A DNA stretch of 64,000 nucleotides from Thalassotalea sp. ND16A. Its GTDB lineage: Bacteria; Pseudomonadota; Gammaproteobacteria; Enterobacterales; Alteromonadaceae. Of the stretch, positions 8,681 to 17,569 are shown one piece after another (the stretch's first letter is position 1; the number at the start of each line of letters is the position of its first letter). Position numbers and translations under genes: made by a program. The notes below the pieces were generated by a model. It saw nothing but the letters and a program-made list of their open reading frames with translations, ran no database searches and had not been told where the DNA came from. The DNA is taken from contig NZ_JQDZ01000123.1 in assembly GCF_000764205.1 (NCBI RefSeq), forward strand, positions 124,001 through 188,000, in the 5' to 3' direction.

Positions 8681-10201
8681 ATGAGAGATATTGGTTTAGA
8701 ATATTTACGTCGGATTTTAATGGCTCCTGTTTATGATGTTGCCGTTGAAACTGAGCTTACTAGTTGTACTAAATTATCAGCAAAGCTGGGTAACGAAATT
8801 TACTTAAAGCGTGAAGACCAGCAACCTGTTCATTCATTTAAACTTCGCGGCGCTTATAATAAGCTTGCACAATTGCCAAAAGAGCAAAGCCAATATGGGG
8901 TTATTGCCGCATCCGCTGGTAATCATGCGCAAGGGTTAGCGTTAGCGGCTAAACAGCTAGGCATCAATGCCACCATTGTTATGCCTATCACCACGCCCGA
9001 TATAAAGGTCGACAATGTTCGCCGCTTTGGCGCTGAAGTGCGTTTAATTGGTAAAAGTTTTAACGAAGCTCAGCAAGCCTCAATGGAATTTGCCGAACAA
9101 GAAAATAAAACCATTATTCACCCGTTTGATGATCCCGACGTTATCGCCGGGCAAGGAACTGTTGCTAAAGAATTAATGCAACAATTACCCAATGCCGATG
9201 TGGTCTTTATCCCTGTTGGTGGTGGTGGTTTGCTTGCGGGTATGGCGGTTTATTTAAAACAGCTATCGCCAAATACCAAAGTTATTGGTGTTGAAGCCGA
9301 AGATTCAGCATGTTTGGCGGCGGCAATGCAAGCTGGAAAACCGGTGGATTTAGATCATGTCGGTCTATTTGCTGATGGTGTGGCAGTTAAGCGCATTGGC
9401 AGCAATACGTTTTCGCTCATTAAGCATTTTTGCGATCAGGTTATTACCGTTTCCAGTGATGAAATTTGCGCATCAATAAAAGATATTTTTGAGCAAACTC
9501 GAGTGATTGCTGAACCTGCAGGTGCCCTTTCGTTAGCTGGACTGACTAAATATTGTCAAACTGGTGCTGGTAATGAAAAATTAGCCGCGGTATTGTCTGG
9601 CGCGAATATGAATTTTCACTCACTGCGCTATGTCTCAGAGCGTTGTGAATTGGGCGAGCAAAAAGAAGCGGTATTGTCGGTGGTTATTCCTGAAGAAAAG
9701 GGCAGCTTCCGCCGTTTTTGTCAGGCTTTGAATGGCAAGGCGATCACCGAATTTAATTATCGTTATGCCGATGCATCACAAGCACACATCTTCGTTGGCG
9801 TGCGTTTAAGTGAAGGTAAAGCCGAGCTTGACCAACTTGTTCAACATTTAACTGAGCAAGGTTATGCAGTAAGTGATTTTACCGATAATGAATTGGCTAA
9901 ATTGCATGTGCGCTACATGATTGGTGGGCAAGCAACGGCACCACAAAATGAGCGATTATTTAGTTTTGAATTTCCAGAATACCCAGGTGCTTTAGAGAAG
10001 TTTTTAGATGCATTAGGTGAGCTGTGGAATATATCACTATTTCATTATCGAAACCACGGCGCCGCCTTTGGCCAAGTACTCGCGGGTATCGGCGTCAAGG
10101 AAAGCGAGCAATTAGCGTTTTTCCGGCATTTAAAAGATTTGGGCTTTAACTACAAAGAAGAAACCGATAATCCGGCTTATCAGGCATTTTTGAGTAAATA
10201 A
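8681..10201 (+). CDS. ilvA: Threonine ammonia-lyase, biosynthetic
   Basis: About 506 residues from the start chosen here. PLP enzyme that converts threonine to 2-oxobutyrate, committing carbon to isoleucine. The catalytic domain has QPVHSFKLRGAYNK (PLP Lys about 54), ASAGNHAQGLA and PVGGGGLLAG. Two ACT-like regulatory domains (about 315-500) bind Ile/Val as in E. coli. The open frame extends upstream to an ATG at 8630. I prefer ATG 8681, since it has AAAGGA nine bases upstream and gives an N terminus aligning with the E. coli enzyme just before EYLRR.LMAPVY; the 8630 start has only a weak AGGTG. Last gene of the operon. Confidence 0.95.
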   Translation: MRDIGLEYLRRILMAPVYDVAVETELTSCTKLSAKLGNEIYLKREDQQPVHSFKLRGAYNKLAQLPKEQSQYGVIAASAGNHAQGLALAAKQLGINATIVMPITTPDIKVDNVRRFGAEVRLIGKSFNEAQQASMEFAEQENKTIIHPFDDPDVIAGQGTVAKELMQQLPNADVVFIPVGGGGLLAGMAVYLKQLSPNTKVIGVEAEDSACLAAAMQAGKPVDLDHVGLFADGVAVKRIGSNTFSLIKHFCDQVITVSSDEICASIKDIFEQTRVIAEPAGALSLAGLTKYCQTGAGNEKLAAVLSGANMNFHSLRYVSERCELGEQKEAVLSVVIPEEKGSFRRFCQALNGKAITEFNYRYADASQAHIFVGVRLSEGKAELDQLVQHLTEQGYAVSDFTDNELAKLHVRYMIGGQATAPQNERLFSFEFPEYPGALEKFLDALGELWNISLFHYRNHGAAFGQVLAGIGVKESEQLAFFRHLKDLGFNYKEETDNPAYQAFLSK

Positions 10202-10210
10202 AGACAACAG

Positions 10211-10333
10211 CTTCGGGCTACTGGCAGATAGGTTGTTAAGTCTATTTAGGTTAGTTGGATTAGTTACCGTTTAATCTGCAGTATTTGTTCAGATTTAAAT
10301 CATGCTTCGGGCAACGAGCTACGGGCAGATAGG
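10211..10333. repeat. Two copies of a CTTCGGGC...GGCAGATAGG motif
   Basis: The strings CTTCGGGCTACTGGCAGATAGG (10211-10232) and a longer variant with an inserted CAACGAG-like segment (10304-10333) share both ends. They lie in the 220-base gap after ilvA and look like a dispersed low-complexity intergenic repeat. No coding capacity is seen. Confidence 0.4.
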
Positions 10334-10367
10334 CTTAAGTCTGCTATGCACTTTTTGAATCAAGGAG

Positions 10368-10390
10368 GTCCCCGAACAAGTCGGGGATGA
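10368..10390. repeat. GTCCCCGA/TCGGGGA palindromic repeat, possible bidirectional terminator
   Basis: TCCCCGA and TCGGGGA flank a five-base loop. The wording around it (AAGGAGGTCCCCGAAC...GGGGATGACGG) is of a type dispersed in many gammaproteobacterial genomes. It sits between the convergent ilvA and ubiK genes, so it may also stop transcription from both sides. Confidence 0.5.
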
Positions 10391-10421
10391 CGGTTTATTG
10401 TCTCAAATCAGGTTTGGAATA

Positions 10422-10676
10422 CTAGTCCTGTTTATTTAACTTTTCTTCCAGTTCGGCGAGTTTCGCTGCCATTTCATCGAGTTTTGCTCTGGTTTTTATC
10501 AATACTTGCGTTTGTACGTCAAATTCTTCGCGGCTGACTACGTCTAATTGTGACAACTTGCTTTGTAGCACCTGTTTGGCTTTTGCTTCAAAATCGTTAG
10601 CAACATTTTTTACCCCTGGCGGGATCGATTCGGTAATTTGCTTGGCAATATCTTCAATTTTTTTGGCGTTAATCAT
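10422..10676 (-). CDS. ubiK: Ubiquinone biosynthesis accessory factor UbiK (YqiC, BMFP family)
   Basis: 84 residues from the chosen start. An amphipathic N-terminal helix (MINAKKIEDIAKQITESIP) is followed by the family core VVSREEFDVQTQVLIKTRAKL and a C-terminal coiled coil ending in LEEKLNKQD. UbiK partners with UbiJ in aerobic ubiquinone synthesis and binds membranes. The frame extends seven codons upstream to 10697, but the family N terminus aligns with the Met at 10676, so that start is preferred. Confidence 0.9.
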   Translation of the reverse strand: MINAKKIEDIAKQITESIPPGVKNVANDFEAKAKQVLQSKLSQLDVVSREEFDVQTQVLIKTRAKLDEMAAKLAELEEKLNKQD

Positions 10677-10824
10677 TATCGTCTCTTCTGATACCATTTC
10701 TCTGCTTTTATTGTAAACAAAAACACACTGAATTGCACAAACAAGTTCGAAAGATCAACAAGCCCTAGGCGCTCAGCGAAAAAGCAGGTAAAATTGCCGT
10801 CTTATTTTTTTGACAGAACTGCAA

Positions 10825-12849
10825 ATGAAGCTTAACCCCGGACAAAATGAAGCGAAAAACTACGTTAGCGGCCCTTGCCTGGTACTGGCTGGTGCTGGCA
10901 GTGGTAAAACCGGTGTTATTTGTCAGAAAATCTCTTACCTTATTCAAGAATGTGATTATAAGGCACGCAATATTGCCGCGGTAACCTTTACCAATAAGGC
11001 TGCCCGAGAAATGAAAGAGCGGGTCAGTAAAATGTTGGGTCGTGATTTATCGCGGGGCTTAATGGTTTCTACCTTTCACTCTCTTGGTCTGGATATTGTC
11101 CGTCGTGAAATAAAAACCCTGGGTTTTAAGCCGGGCTTTACCTTATTTGATGATCAAGATAGCTTGGCGTTATTAAAAGAGCTGAGCGAAAAAGAGCTCG
11201 ACGGTGATAAAGAATTGCTGTCGCGTTTGCAAAGCTCGATCTCTAACTGGAAAAATGACCTGTTACTACCCGAGCAAGTGTTAAAAGTAGTGCGTGGCGC
11301 CGATGAGGTATTATTTGCCGAGTTTTATCAACGCTATCATCAAAATATGCGGGCGTATAATGCGCTGGATTTTGATGACCTGATCATGATCCCGACCCTG
11401 TTAATACGCAATTTTGAAGAAGTGCGCTTGCGCTGGCAGAAAAAAATTCAATACTTGTTGGTGGATGAATATCAAGATACCAACACCAGCCAATACGAGC
11501 TGGTAAAAAATTTAGTCGGTGAGCGTGCGCGCTTGACTGTGGTGGGTGATGATGATCAATCGATATATTCATGGCGTGGCGCGAAACCACAAAACCTGGT
11601 GCTGCTGGGTGAAGATTTTCCACAGTTGAAATTGATCAAACTGGAACAAAATTACCGCTCCAGTGGTCGCATCTTGAAATGTGCCAATACCCTGATCGCC
11701 AATAACCCGCATGTATACGATAAAGCGCTGTTTAGTGAGCTTGCTTATGGTCCGGAATTGCGAGTGGTGAAGACCAAGAATGAAGATCATGAAGCCGAGC
11801 GGGTAGCCGGTGAATTGCTCGGACATCGATTTTTAAATAAAAGTAAGTTTAAAGATTACGCGATTTTATATCGGGGTAACTTTCAATCACGAGTGATCGA
11901 AAAGGTACTGATGCAAAACCGTATCCCTTATAAGATCAGCGGTGGTACCTCATTCTTCTCACGCTCTGAAATTAAAGACATCATGGCTTATTTGCGCCTG
12001 GTGGTAAATCCTGATGACGATAATGCATTTTTGCGAATTGTTAATGTGCCAAGACGCGAAATTGGTCCGGCGACGTTAGAAAAGCTGGGCACTTATGCCA
12101 ATATTCGCCAAATCAGCATGTTTGCCGCCAGTTTTGAGTTAGGGCTGGAACAGCATTTGACCGGCAGAGGGTTGGCCAATGTGCAGCGTTTTTGCCGAAT
12201 GATTGTTGAAACCGAAGATAACGCCAACCGTGGCGATACGGCGGCAGTGCTGCGCAGTTTCATTCAAAGCATCAATTACGAAGATTGGCTGTACGATACA
12301 TCGCCAAGCACCAAAGCCGCCGAGATGCGAATGAAGAACGTCACCCAGTTGTTTAGCTGGGTAACCGATATGCTTGCCGGCAATGAGCAAGATGAGCCGA
12401 TGACGTTGGCGCAAATTGTCACCCGCTTAACGTTACGCGATATGATGGAGCGTGGCGAAGAAGAAGAAGACACTGATCAAGTGCAATTAATGACGCTACA
12501 CGCTTCGAAAGGCCTGGAATTTCCCTATGTCTACCTGATCGGTATGGAAGAAGGTATGTTACCCCATCAAACCAGTATTGATGAAGATAACGTTGAAGAA
12601 GAACGCCGTTTGGCCTACGTGGGCGTTACCAGAGCACAACGGGAATTAATTTTTACTTATGCGCAAGAGCGTCGCCAATATGGTGAAGTGATCCGCACTG
12701 AACCCTCACGATTTTTATACGAAATGCCACAGGACGATTTAGCCTGGGAGCAAAGTAGTCAACGCAAACAAAGCGCGGTTGAGACTCAAGAAAAAGGCAA
12801 AGCCGGCGTTGCCGGCTTAAGAGCTATGCTTAACGCCAACAAAAAGTAA
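10825..12849 (+). CDS. rep: ATP-dependent DNA helicase Rep
   Basis: 674 residues from ATG 10825, against 673 in E. coli. UvrD/Rep superfamily 1 3'-5' helicase that removes proteins ahead of the replication fork. Motifs in order: Q motif LNPGQNEA, Walker [12 protein letters not shown], motif Ia [14 protein letters not shown], Walker [11 protein letters not shown], motif [18 protein letters not shown], motif [10 protein letters not shown], motif [16 protein letters not shown] and motif [14 protein letters not shown]. The frame extends to a TTG at 10810, but the ATG gives [10 protein letters not shown], matching the known N terminus. Divergent from ubiK. Confidence 0.96.
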   Translation: MKLNPGQNEAKNYVSGPCLVLAGAGSGKTGVICQKISYLIQECDYKARNIAAVTFTNKAAREMKERVSKMLGRDLSRGLMVSTFHSLGLDIVRREIKTLGFKPGFTLFDDQDSLALLKELSEKELDGDKELLSRLQSSISNWKNDLLLPEQVLKVVRGADEVLFAEFYQRYHQNMRAYNALDFDDLIMIPTLLIRNFEEVRLRWQKKIQYLLVDEYQDTNTSQYELVKNLVGERARLTVVGDDDQSIYSWRGAKPQNLVLLGEDFPQLKLIKLEQNYRSSGRILKCANTLIANNPHVYDKALFSELAYGPELRVVKTKNEDHEAERVAGELLGHRFLNKSKFKDYAILYRGNFQSRVIEKVLMQNRIPYKISGGTSFFSRSEIKDIMAYLRLVVNPDDDNAFLRIVNVPRREIGPATLEKLGTYANIRQISMFAASFELGLEQHLTGRGLANVQRFCRMIVETEDNANRGDTAAVLRSFIQSINYEDWLYDTSPSTKAAEMRMKNVTQLFSWVTDMLAGNEQDEPMTLAQIVTRLTLRDMMERGEEEEDTDQVQLMTLHASKGLEFPYVYLIGMEEGMLPHQTSIDEDNVEEERRLAYVGVTRAQRELIFTYAQERRQYGEVIRTEPSRFLYEMPQDDLAWEQSSQRKQSAVETQEKGKAGVAGLRAMLNANKK

Positions 12850-12875
12850 TCCCGATACTGAATTCTGCCGGTAAG

Positions 12876-13925
12876 TTACCAACGCGCGAAATGATCTTCG
12901 CTTAATCCGAGAATATTGTTGAACATAATTTCGTTACCGTCGCTGTCGATAATCACCCCGTTATAATGTCCGAGGTATTGTCGAAAATTACTTTTCAGTA
13001 ACCAAAGGTTAAGGCGCTCCTGGCGACTATTTAACGGGGTAAAGTTTAAGTCAACCTTCGCGGTTTGGCCGCTATTGGCGGCACTACGGATATGCCAGGG
13101 CTGGGTATTGAGGGTGCTGCTGCGCTGGCGCTTAAAATCAAATTGTACTGTGGGTAAGTAATGGCGTTTGCCATTAAGCCAGAGCACATTTTCACTGTCG
13201 CCGGTTTCATTTACCCCCGCGGCCAAATTGAGCCCGATGATACCAATATCTGTCTGGGTGTTAATACTGGCCCAGCGCCAACTGGTTTCTCGGCGCATGT
13301 AACCCGCTGAAAAATCATAACCGGCCAGGGCCTGGTTTAAATTTATCGTTTTTTGGTTAACGCTTAACTTGCCCGTAACACGCAAACCATTGTGTTTTTG
13401 GGTGTAAGTCCAACCGTTATACCCGGTAGGACTGCACATGGCTAAAGGCAAGCTGTTGGTTAAAGGGGTTAAGCAGATATCGGCTTGTACATGGTGGGTG
13501 TTGAGCCGCAATTGCCATTGACCATTTTGGATAATAAAGCCTATGTTATTGGCCGCTGTTCCTATCGAGGCCGTACCGTTGCTGGGCGAAGCACAGGTGC
13601 TATAACCTATGCCAGGCGGTCGTAGCCAACTTTGTTCAATGATGGTGTTGCTGGCGATATCATAAATATAGATAAACCCATTGGCTAAATAACGAATGTC
13701 GGCAATGGCGATGCCAATGATGTATTGTGCGGTATTAATACTGACGAACTGGAATTGTTTGTAATGAAAATGTTTACTGAGCTTACCGGCTGGTTTATCC
13801 ATGCTACCAAAATAACGAAACTGATTTAGCGCTAAATTTTCAATGGGGTGATCAAATTGGCCAAATTTTGGCATACCATCGCTGTTGATTAAGCAAAAAG
13901 GTAAGCGCTCTGTATTCGCTTCCAT
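12876..13925 (-). CDS. DUF2804 family protein
   Basis: 349 residues, soluble. The pattern of a conserved GKLSKHFHYKQFQFVSI block near residue 50, AIADIRYLANGFIYIYD, a mid-protein RRETSWRWAS and GIIGLNLAAGVNETGDSEN matches the DUF2804 family. Its members are predicted beta-rich, lipocalin-like proteins of unknown function. It is convergent with rep and its start at 13925 is followed upstream by the minisatellite. No function can be assigned. Confidence 0.8.
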   Translation of the reverse strand: MEANTERLPFCLINSDGMPKFGQFDHPIENLALNQFRYFGSMDKPAGKLSKHFHYKQFQFVSINTAQYIIGIAIADIRYLANGFIYIYDIASNTIIEQSWLRPPGIGYSTCASPSNGTASIGTAANNIGFIIQNGQWQLRLNTHHVQADICLTPLTNSLPLAMCSPTGYNGWTYTQKHNGLRVTGKLSVNQKTINLNQALAGYDFSAGYMRRETSWRWASINTQTDIGIIGLNLAAGVNETGDSENVLWLNGKRHYLPTVQFDFKRQRSSTLNTQPWHIRSAANSGQTAKVDLNFTPLNSRQERLNLWLLKSNFRQYLGHYNGVIIDSDGNEIMFNNILGLSEDHFARW

Positions 13926-14000
13926 GCAGTTTCTCTTTTGTTATTTAAATAATGTAATAAACTACTTTACCTTGTAACCGGCATCGATGAAAGTAGCTTA

Positions 14001-14240
14001 GGAATCAAGGAATCAAGGAATCAAGGAATCAAGGAATCAAGGAATCAGGGAGTCAAGGAATCAGGGAATCAAGGAATCAAGGAATCAGGGAATCAGGGAA
14101 TCAAGGAATCAGGGAATCAAGGAATCAAGGAATCAGGGAATCAGGGAATCAGGGAATCAAGGAATCAAGGAATCAAGGAATCAAGGAATCAAGGAATCAG
14201 GGAGTCAAGGAATCAGGGAATCAAGGAATCAAGGAATCAA
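14001..14240. repeat. 8-bp minisatellite, 30 copies of GGAATCA[A/G]
   Basis: Thirty uninterrupted 8-base units: GGAATCAA (most), GGAATCAG, and GGAGTCAA at units 7 and 26. Units 1-10 (14001-14080) and 20-29 (14153-14232) form an exact 80-base copy of each other, so the array grew by block duplication as well as by single-unit slippage. It lies upstream of the DUF2804 gene in a non-coding gap. Confidence 0.97.
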
Positions 14241-14583
14241 GCTGAATTTTGCGCTTTTTTAATGAAATAAATGTTTACTTTTTATACAAAGGCGATTAAA
14301 GTAGCGCCGTTATCTATTCACGTCTTGTTTATTTAACTGATTATCACAGAGATAATCCTTGTTTTGTCTTTCCCTTTCACAGTCAGTCATCACTACAAAA
14401 TTTAAGCTTAATTGTTGTCTGAGTTCTCGAGCTGTGTCTCGACATTGTGCCAATCTGCATAAGTGCTACTTTCCATTAATTAGTACGATACCCTATAAGT
14501 ATCTTGATCAAACAATAAAAAGCTTTTCATGTTCCTGCGCCGTTTTACCTAAGGGTTTTGGCGCAAAATAAGAGAGTTTTATT
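14241..14583. other. Intergenic region upstream of a small ORF
   Basis: AT-rich. A plus-strand open frame of 70 codons (14359-14571) has poor composition and no ribosome binding site, and is probably not real. A hairpin with arms GCGCC and GGCGC (about 14536-14563) lies just before the ribosome binding site of the small ORF at 14584 and could influence its translation. Nothing else is evident. Confidence 0.35.
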
Positions 14584-14751
14584 ATGTCCTTTAAACATAA
14601 CGGTAAGATTTATTCGATTAAATCACCAGTACAATCCATTTCGGTCAATAAACACAATATTGTGGTGACCGATCAAAAATGTTCACAGTTATTTTCATTC
14701 AATACTGTCAATGAAACTAAGTGTTTCTTAGCCAGGTTGGTTAACGGCTAA
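14584..14751 (+). CDS. Small hypothetical protein (55 residues)
   Basis: A 55-codon frame starting at ATG 14584, preceded by AAGAGAG at ribosome binding distance and ended by TAA. The product begins MSFKHNGKIYSIKSPVQSIS and is small, basic and without a membrane segment; it has two Cys. No family recognised. The good ribosome binding site and the hairpin just upstream favour a translated gene, but conservation cannot be judged here. It is followed directly by a palindromic repeat. Confidence 0.45.
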   Translation: MSFKHNGKIYSIKSPVQSISVNKHNIVVTDQKCSQLFSFNTVNETKCFLARLVNG

Positions 14752-14760
14752 TTTAGACCC

Positions 14761-14834
14761 GATACCGATTAAAGTAAATGTATAGCCACTGAGTGGGTAG
14801 TACTTACTTTAATTGGTGTTATATCAAGTTGGTA
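14761..14834. repeat. Palindromic intergenic element (ATACC...TTGGT family), copy A
   Basis: GATACCGATTAAAGTAA at the left pairs with TTACTTTAATTGGTGTT and ATATC at the right, around a core containing CACTGAGTGGG. The same core and ends occur in the element at 20484-20546, so this is one member of a dispersed hairpin family. It separates the small ORF from the end of the GGDEF-EAL gene. Confidence 0.6.
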
Positions 14835-16841
14835 TTAAGCGCAATGGTTGATATCATCCACTGAATTATATTCTGCTGCGGCGACGGGTTTACTAATAAA
14901 GAATCCCTGGCCAAATTCACATCCCGCTTCAATGACTTTATCAAGCTGCGCTTGCGATTCAATGCCTTCGGCGATAAGCCGGAACCCTAGTGACTCGCCT
15001 AAGCGGGCCAAACTCTTGGTGAGTTCTAAATTTTTAGCATTAGCCCCTAATGAACGGACAAAGTTTTGATCTAATTTAATAAATTCAAACGGGTAATTAT
15101 TTAAATAGTTTAATGACGACAAGCCAGAACCATAATCATCGAGGGCTAATCTTACCCCGGTTTTCTTCAGTTGTTTTAAATTAGTTAATGAATGCTCGGG
15201 TTGCTGATGAAACGCTTGTTCATTAAATTCAATGATCAGACGCTGTGGCTCAACAAAGTGTTGTTGCACTAATTGGCTTAGTTGCTGTACGGATTTGTAT
15301 TGCAGAATATGTTTGCCAGACAAATTAATACTGATAAAAGCATGATCAAATTTATCTTCCTTATCCCAAATGGTTAATTGCTTGGCAACACTGGTCATCA
15401 CCCCATTTTCAATCGCGATAATAAGACCCGTTTCTTCAGCAACCGAGAGAAAATCGGCAGGCGCTAACAACCCCTTAGTGGGATGCTGCCAACGTAATAA
15501 AGCTTCAAAACCAATGATTTTGTTTTCTACTAAATTCGATATTTTTTGGTAATACAAGACAAACTCATTGTTTAACACCGCTTGTCGTAAATCTTGCTCA
15601 AGGGTTAAGCTGGCTAATAATTCTTCGCGCATACTCTTGGCAAAAAACATTAGCCGACCACGGCCCATAGCTTTTGCCTGATACATGGCGGCATCAGCGT
15701 CGCGTAATACGTCGGTGGCATTGTTATAGCTGCGATCGCAAATGGCAATGCCGATGCTGGCTCCGGAGAGTAATTGCTGCCCTTCAATAATGAAAGGCTG
15801 CCTTATGGCGTCGATAATACGGCTGGCGATATCCTCAGCGTCATCGGCATGGCTAAGGGGAGCAAGTAAAATCACAAATTCATCTCCCCCCAAGCGTGAC
15901 AAAATGTCATGACCACGAATGCACTCGGCAATGCGGTCGGCAATTTGAATTAACAGCAAATCACCAAAATGATGGCCTAAAGTATCATTAATTATCTTAA
16001 AGCGGTCGATATCGATAAATAACACAGCAAAGCGATGGTCAATATGGCGTTGTATGTGCTTGATGGCGTGCTTTACTCTGTCGATAAACATAGCCCGGTT
16101 CGGCAGTTTGGTTAAGGGATCATGGTGAGCCTCATAGTAAAGTCTTAACTCACTTTGACGATGCTGCTCTACCTGTTTACGCAAATTAACATTGCTTTGC
16201 TGTAAATGCTGGGTTCGGTCAAAAATAATGTCTTCAATGTCTTTGCTATACAGTTTTAATAGTACATTGGCGCGAATACGGTGAATGGCGGCAGAAATAT
16301 GCAGTGCAATAAACTTAATCAATTGCAGATTGATCTTGGTTTGATGGTTGGGGTTTATAAAACCTTTGACGCCAATTAAACCAATAGTAAGGCCTTCGAC
16401 CATTAATGGCGAAGCCAGCCAGACATCAACCAAACGGGTTTTTGGGTTACGGGTGGGAAACGCTCTTTTACTGACGGTGTTTTCCGTTTCTAAAATGGCG
16501 ACTTGATCATGGTTAATCAGCACAGGTTTCGCTATGGTACTGATAAAATCGACAATGTCGGGGTTAAGTTGCTGATCGATAGTGGCGCAATTTATCTCAT
16601 CAATATAAATGTGATCACCCTGCTGATTATCTTCTAGAGTAAATAGTTGAATATAAAGGTTTTCTGCTGGGAAATAGGTTTGGATGATGTTTTGTAGCGC
16701 CGGATAAAAGCAAGACAAATCTGCCACTGAACCACAAAGCTCAGTAAGTTTTAATAAGCCAGTCTGTACTCGTTTGCTGTTTTTGTACTGCCCCAGCAGC
16801 AATTTGAGCTTAATTAATACGTTACCTTTACTTCCTGCCAT
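14835..16841 (-). CDS. GAF-GGDEF-EAL protein (cyclic di-GMP turnover)
   Basis: 668 residues from ATG 16841. A GAF-like sensory domain (about 30-200) is followed by a coiled linker, a GGDEF domain with an intact LGGDEFVILL, and an EAL domain with EALLRWQHP, NLSGKHI, LDDYGSGLSSLNYL, KLDQNFV and AEGIES. Both catalytic signatures look intact, so it may synthesise and/or degrade c-di-GMP. No membrane segment is visible in this form. The frame extends to a TTG at 16958. I prefer ATG 16841, which has AAAGG six bases upstream; a short uORF occupies the skipped segment. Next to a Csr RNA, which often governs such proteins. Confidence 0.9.
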   Translation of the reverse strand: MAGSKGNVLIKLKLLLGQYKNSKRVQTGLLKLTELCGSVADLSCFYPALQNIIQTYFPAENLYIQLFTLEDNQQGDHIYIDEINCATIDQQLNPDIVDFISTIAKPVLINHDQVAILETENTVSKRAFPTRNPKTRLVDVWLASPLMVEGLTIGLIGVKGFINPNHQTKINLQLIKFIALHISAAIHRIRANVLLKLYSKDIEDIIFDRTQHLQQSNVNLRKQVEQHRQSELRLYYEAHHDPLTKLPNRAMFIDRVKHAIKHIQRHIDHRFAVLFIDIDRFKIINDTLGHHFGDLLLIQIADRIAECIRGHDILSRLGGDEFVILLAPLSHADDAEDIASRIIDAIRQPFIIEGQQLLSGASIGIAICDRSYNNATDVLRDADAAMYQAKAMGRGRLMFFAKSMREELLASLTLEQDLRQAVLNNEFVLYYQKISNLVENKIIGFEALLRWQHPTKGLLAPADFLSVAEETGLIIAIENGVMTSVAKQLTIWDKEDKFDHAFISINLSGKHILQYKSVQQLSQLVQQHFVEPQRLIIEFNEQAFHQQPEHSLTNLKQLKKTGVRLALDDYGSGLSSLNYLNNYPFEFIKLDQNFVRSLGANAKNLELTKSLARLGESLGFRLIAEGIESQAQLDKVIEAGCEFGQGFFISKPVAAAEYNSVDDINHCA

Positions 16842-17168
16842 ATTATGCCTTTGTTCCTTCAAAGTTTGTAAAGCGATATCTTTCAGCTGATTTTGACAAT
16901 AGTCAAGATGAATGTATAAGTGTAGCAACCAATTGGGTGTTATCCATAGTAACCTCAATATAAAAATATATTTTTCAGTATGGCGGAATAAACAGGTTGT
17001 TGAAGAGTGAAAATTAAGTTCAGATATTGCCTTTTTATTTGTAAGACATTGACTATAGGTGTTGGTGTTGTTGGCGGAAAATGCTCACCACTGAAAAATT
17101 AAAATCAATATAAACAAGTTGTTACACATGTTGCTCATTTGTTAAGCAAATAATTTTTGTTCAGCCAA

Positions 17169-17196
17169 TTGCATCCTTTGCTAACTGCAGTAAAAT
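17169..17196 (+). promoter_or_regulatory. Predicted promoter of the CsrB/C-type RNA
   Basis: TTGCAT (17169-17174), a 16-base spacer and TAAAAT (17191-17196) place the start near 17203, just before the first GGA motif. About 130 bases upstream (17040-17049) TGTAAGACAT matches the left half of the GacA/UvrY box that controls csrB and csrC genes in relatives; the right half is poor. Confidence 0.5.
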
Positions 17197-17202
17197 TTAT
17201 CT

Positions 17203-17504
17203 TAGTTACAGGATGTAGCTATTTAGAAATCAAACGGTGGAAATTTGGTAGGGATGCTATAAGGATAGCTTAACGGATTATTAAGCAGATCAGGAAGATC
17301 GTTTAACACGGATGTGTTACTCGCAAGAGTTTAGGGACTAGTCATAAGGTGTCAGGATGACCGAAAAGAAAAAATAACGTACGGAAACGATGCAAAATAT
17401 ACGGATAGTATTACAAGGATAGGTTCAGGGCTGGAATACCAGAACAAAGACAAATGATTTGTCGAAAAGCGATAGGTTTTTACCTGTCGCTTTTTTTTTG
17501 ATCA
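17203..17504 (+). ncRNA. csrC: CsrB/CsrC-family regulatory RNA
   Basis: About 300 bases without an ORF, holding 13 GGA motifs, several in the CsrA-preferred forms (ACAGGATGT near 17209, CAGGATGA near 17353, ACGGATGT near 17309, AAGGATAG). Chance in DNA of this composition would give about four. It ends in an intrinsic terminator, with arms AGCGATAGGT/ACCTGTCGCT and a nine-T run (17468-17502). It lies immediately upstream of yihI, the place of csrC in E. coli (between yihA/engB and yihI). Such RNAs sequester CsrA and so control motility, biofilm, carbon storage and c-di-GMP enzymes. The family call is strong; csrB versus csrC naming rests on synteny. Confidence 0.88.
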
Positions 17505-17569
17505 AAAACTAACAGTTTTGTCGCTATTTGACGTAAAATATAAATAACCCATTGTTAAATAAGATTGTT

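Noticed and set aside
14001-14240. CRISPR-like appearance of the regular repeats
   Set aside because: The period is 8 bases with no spacers and no cas genes nearby; it is a minisatellite.
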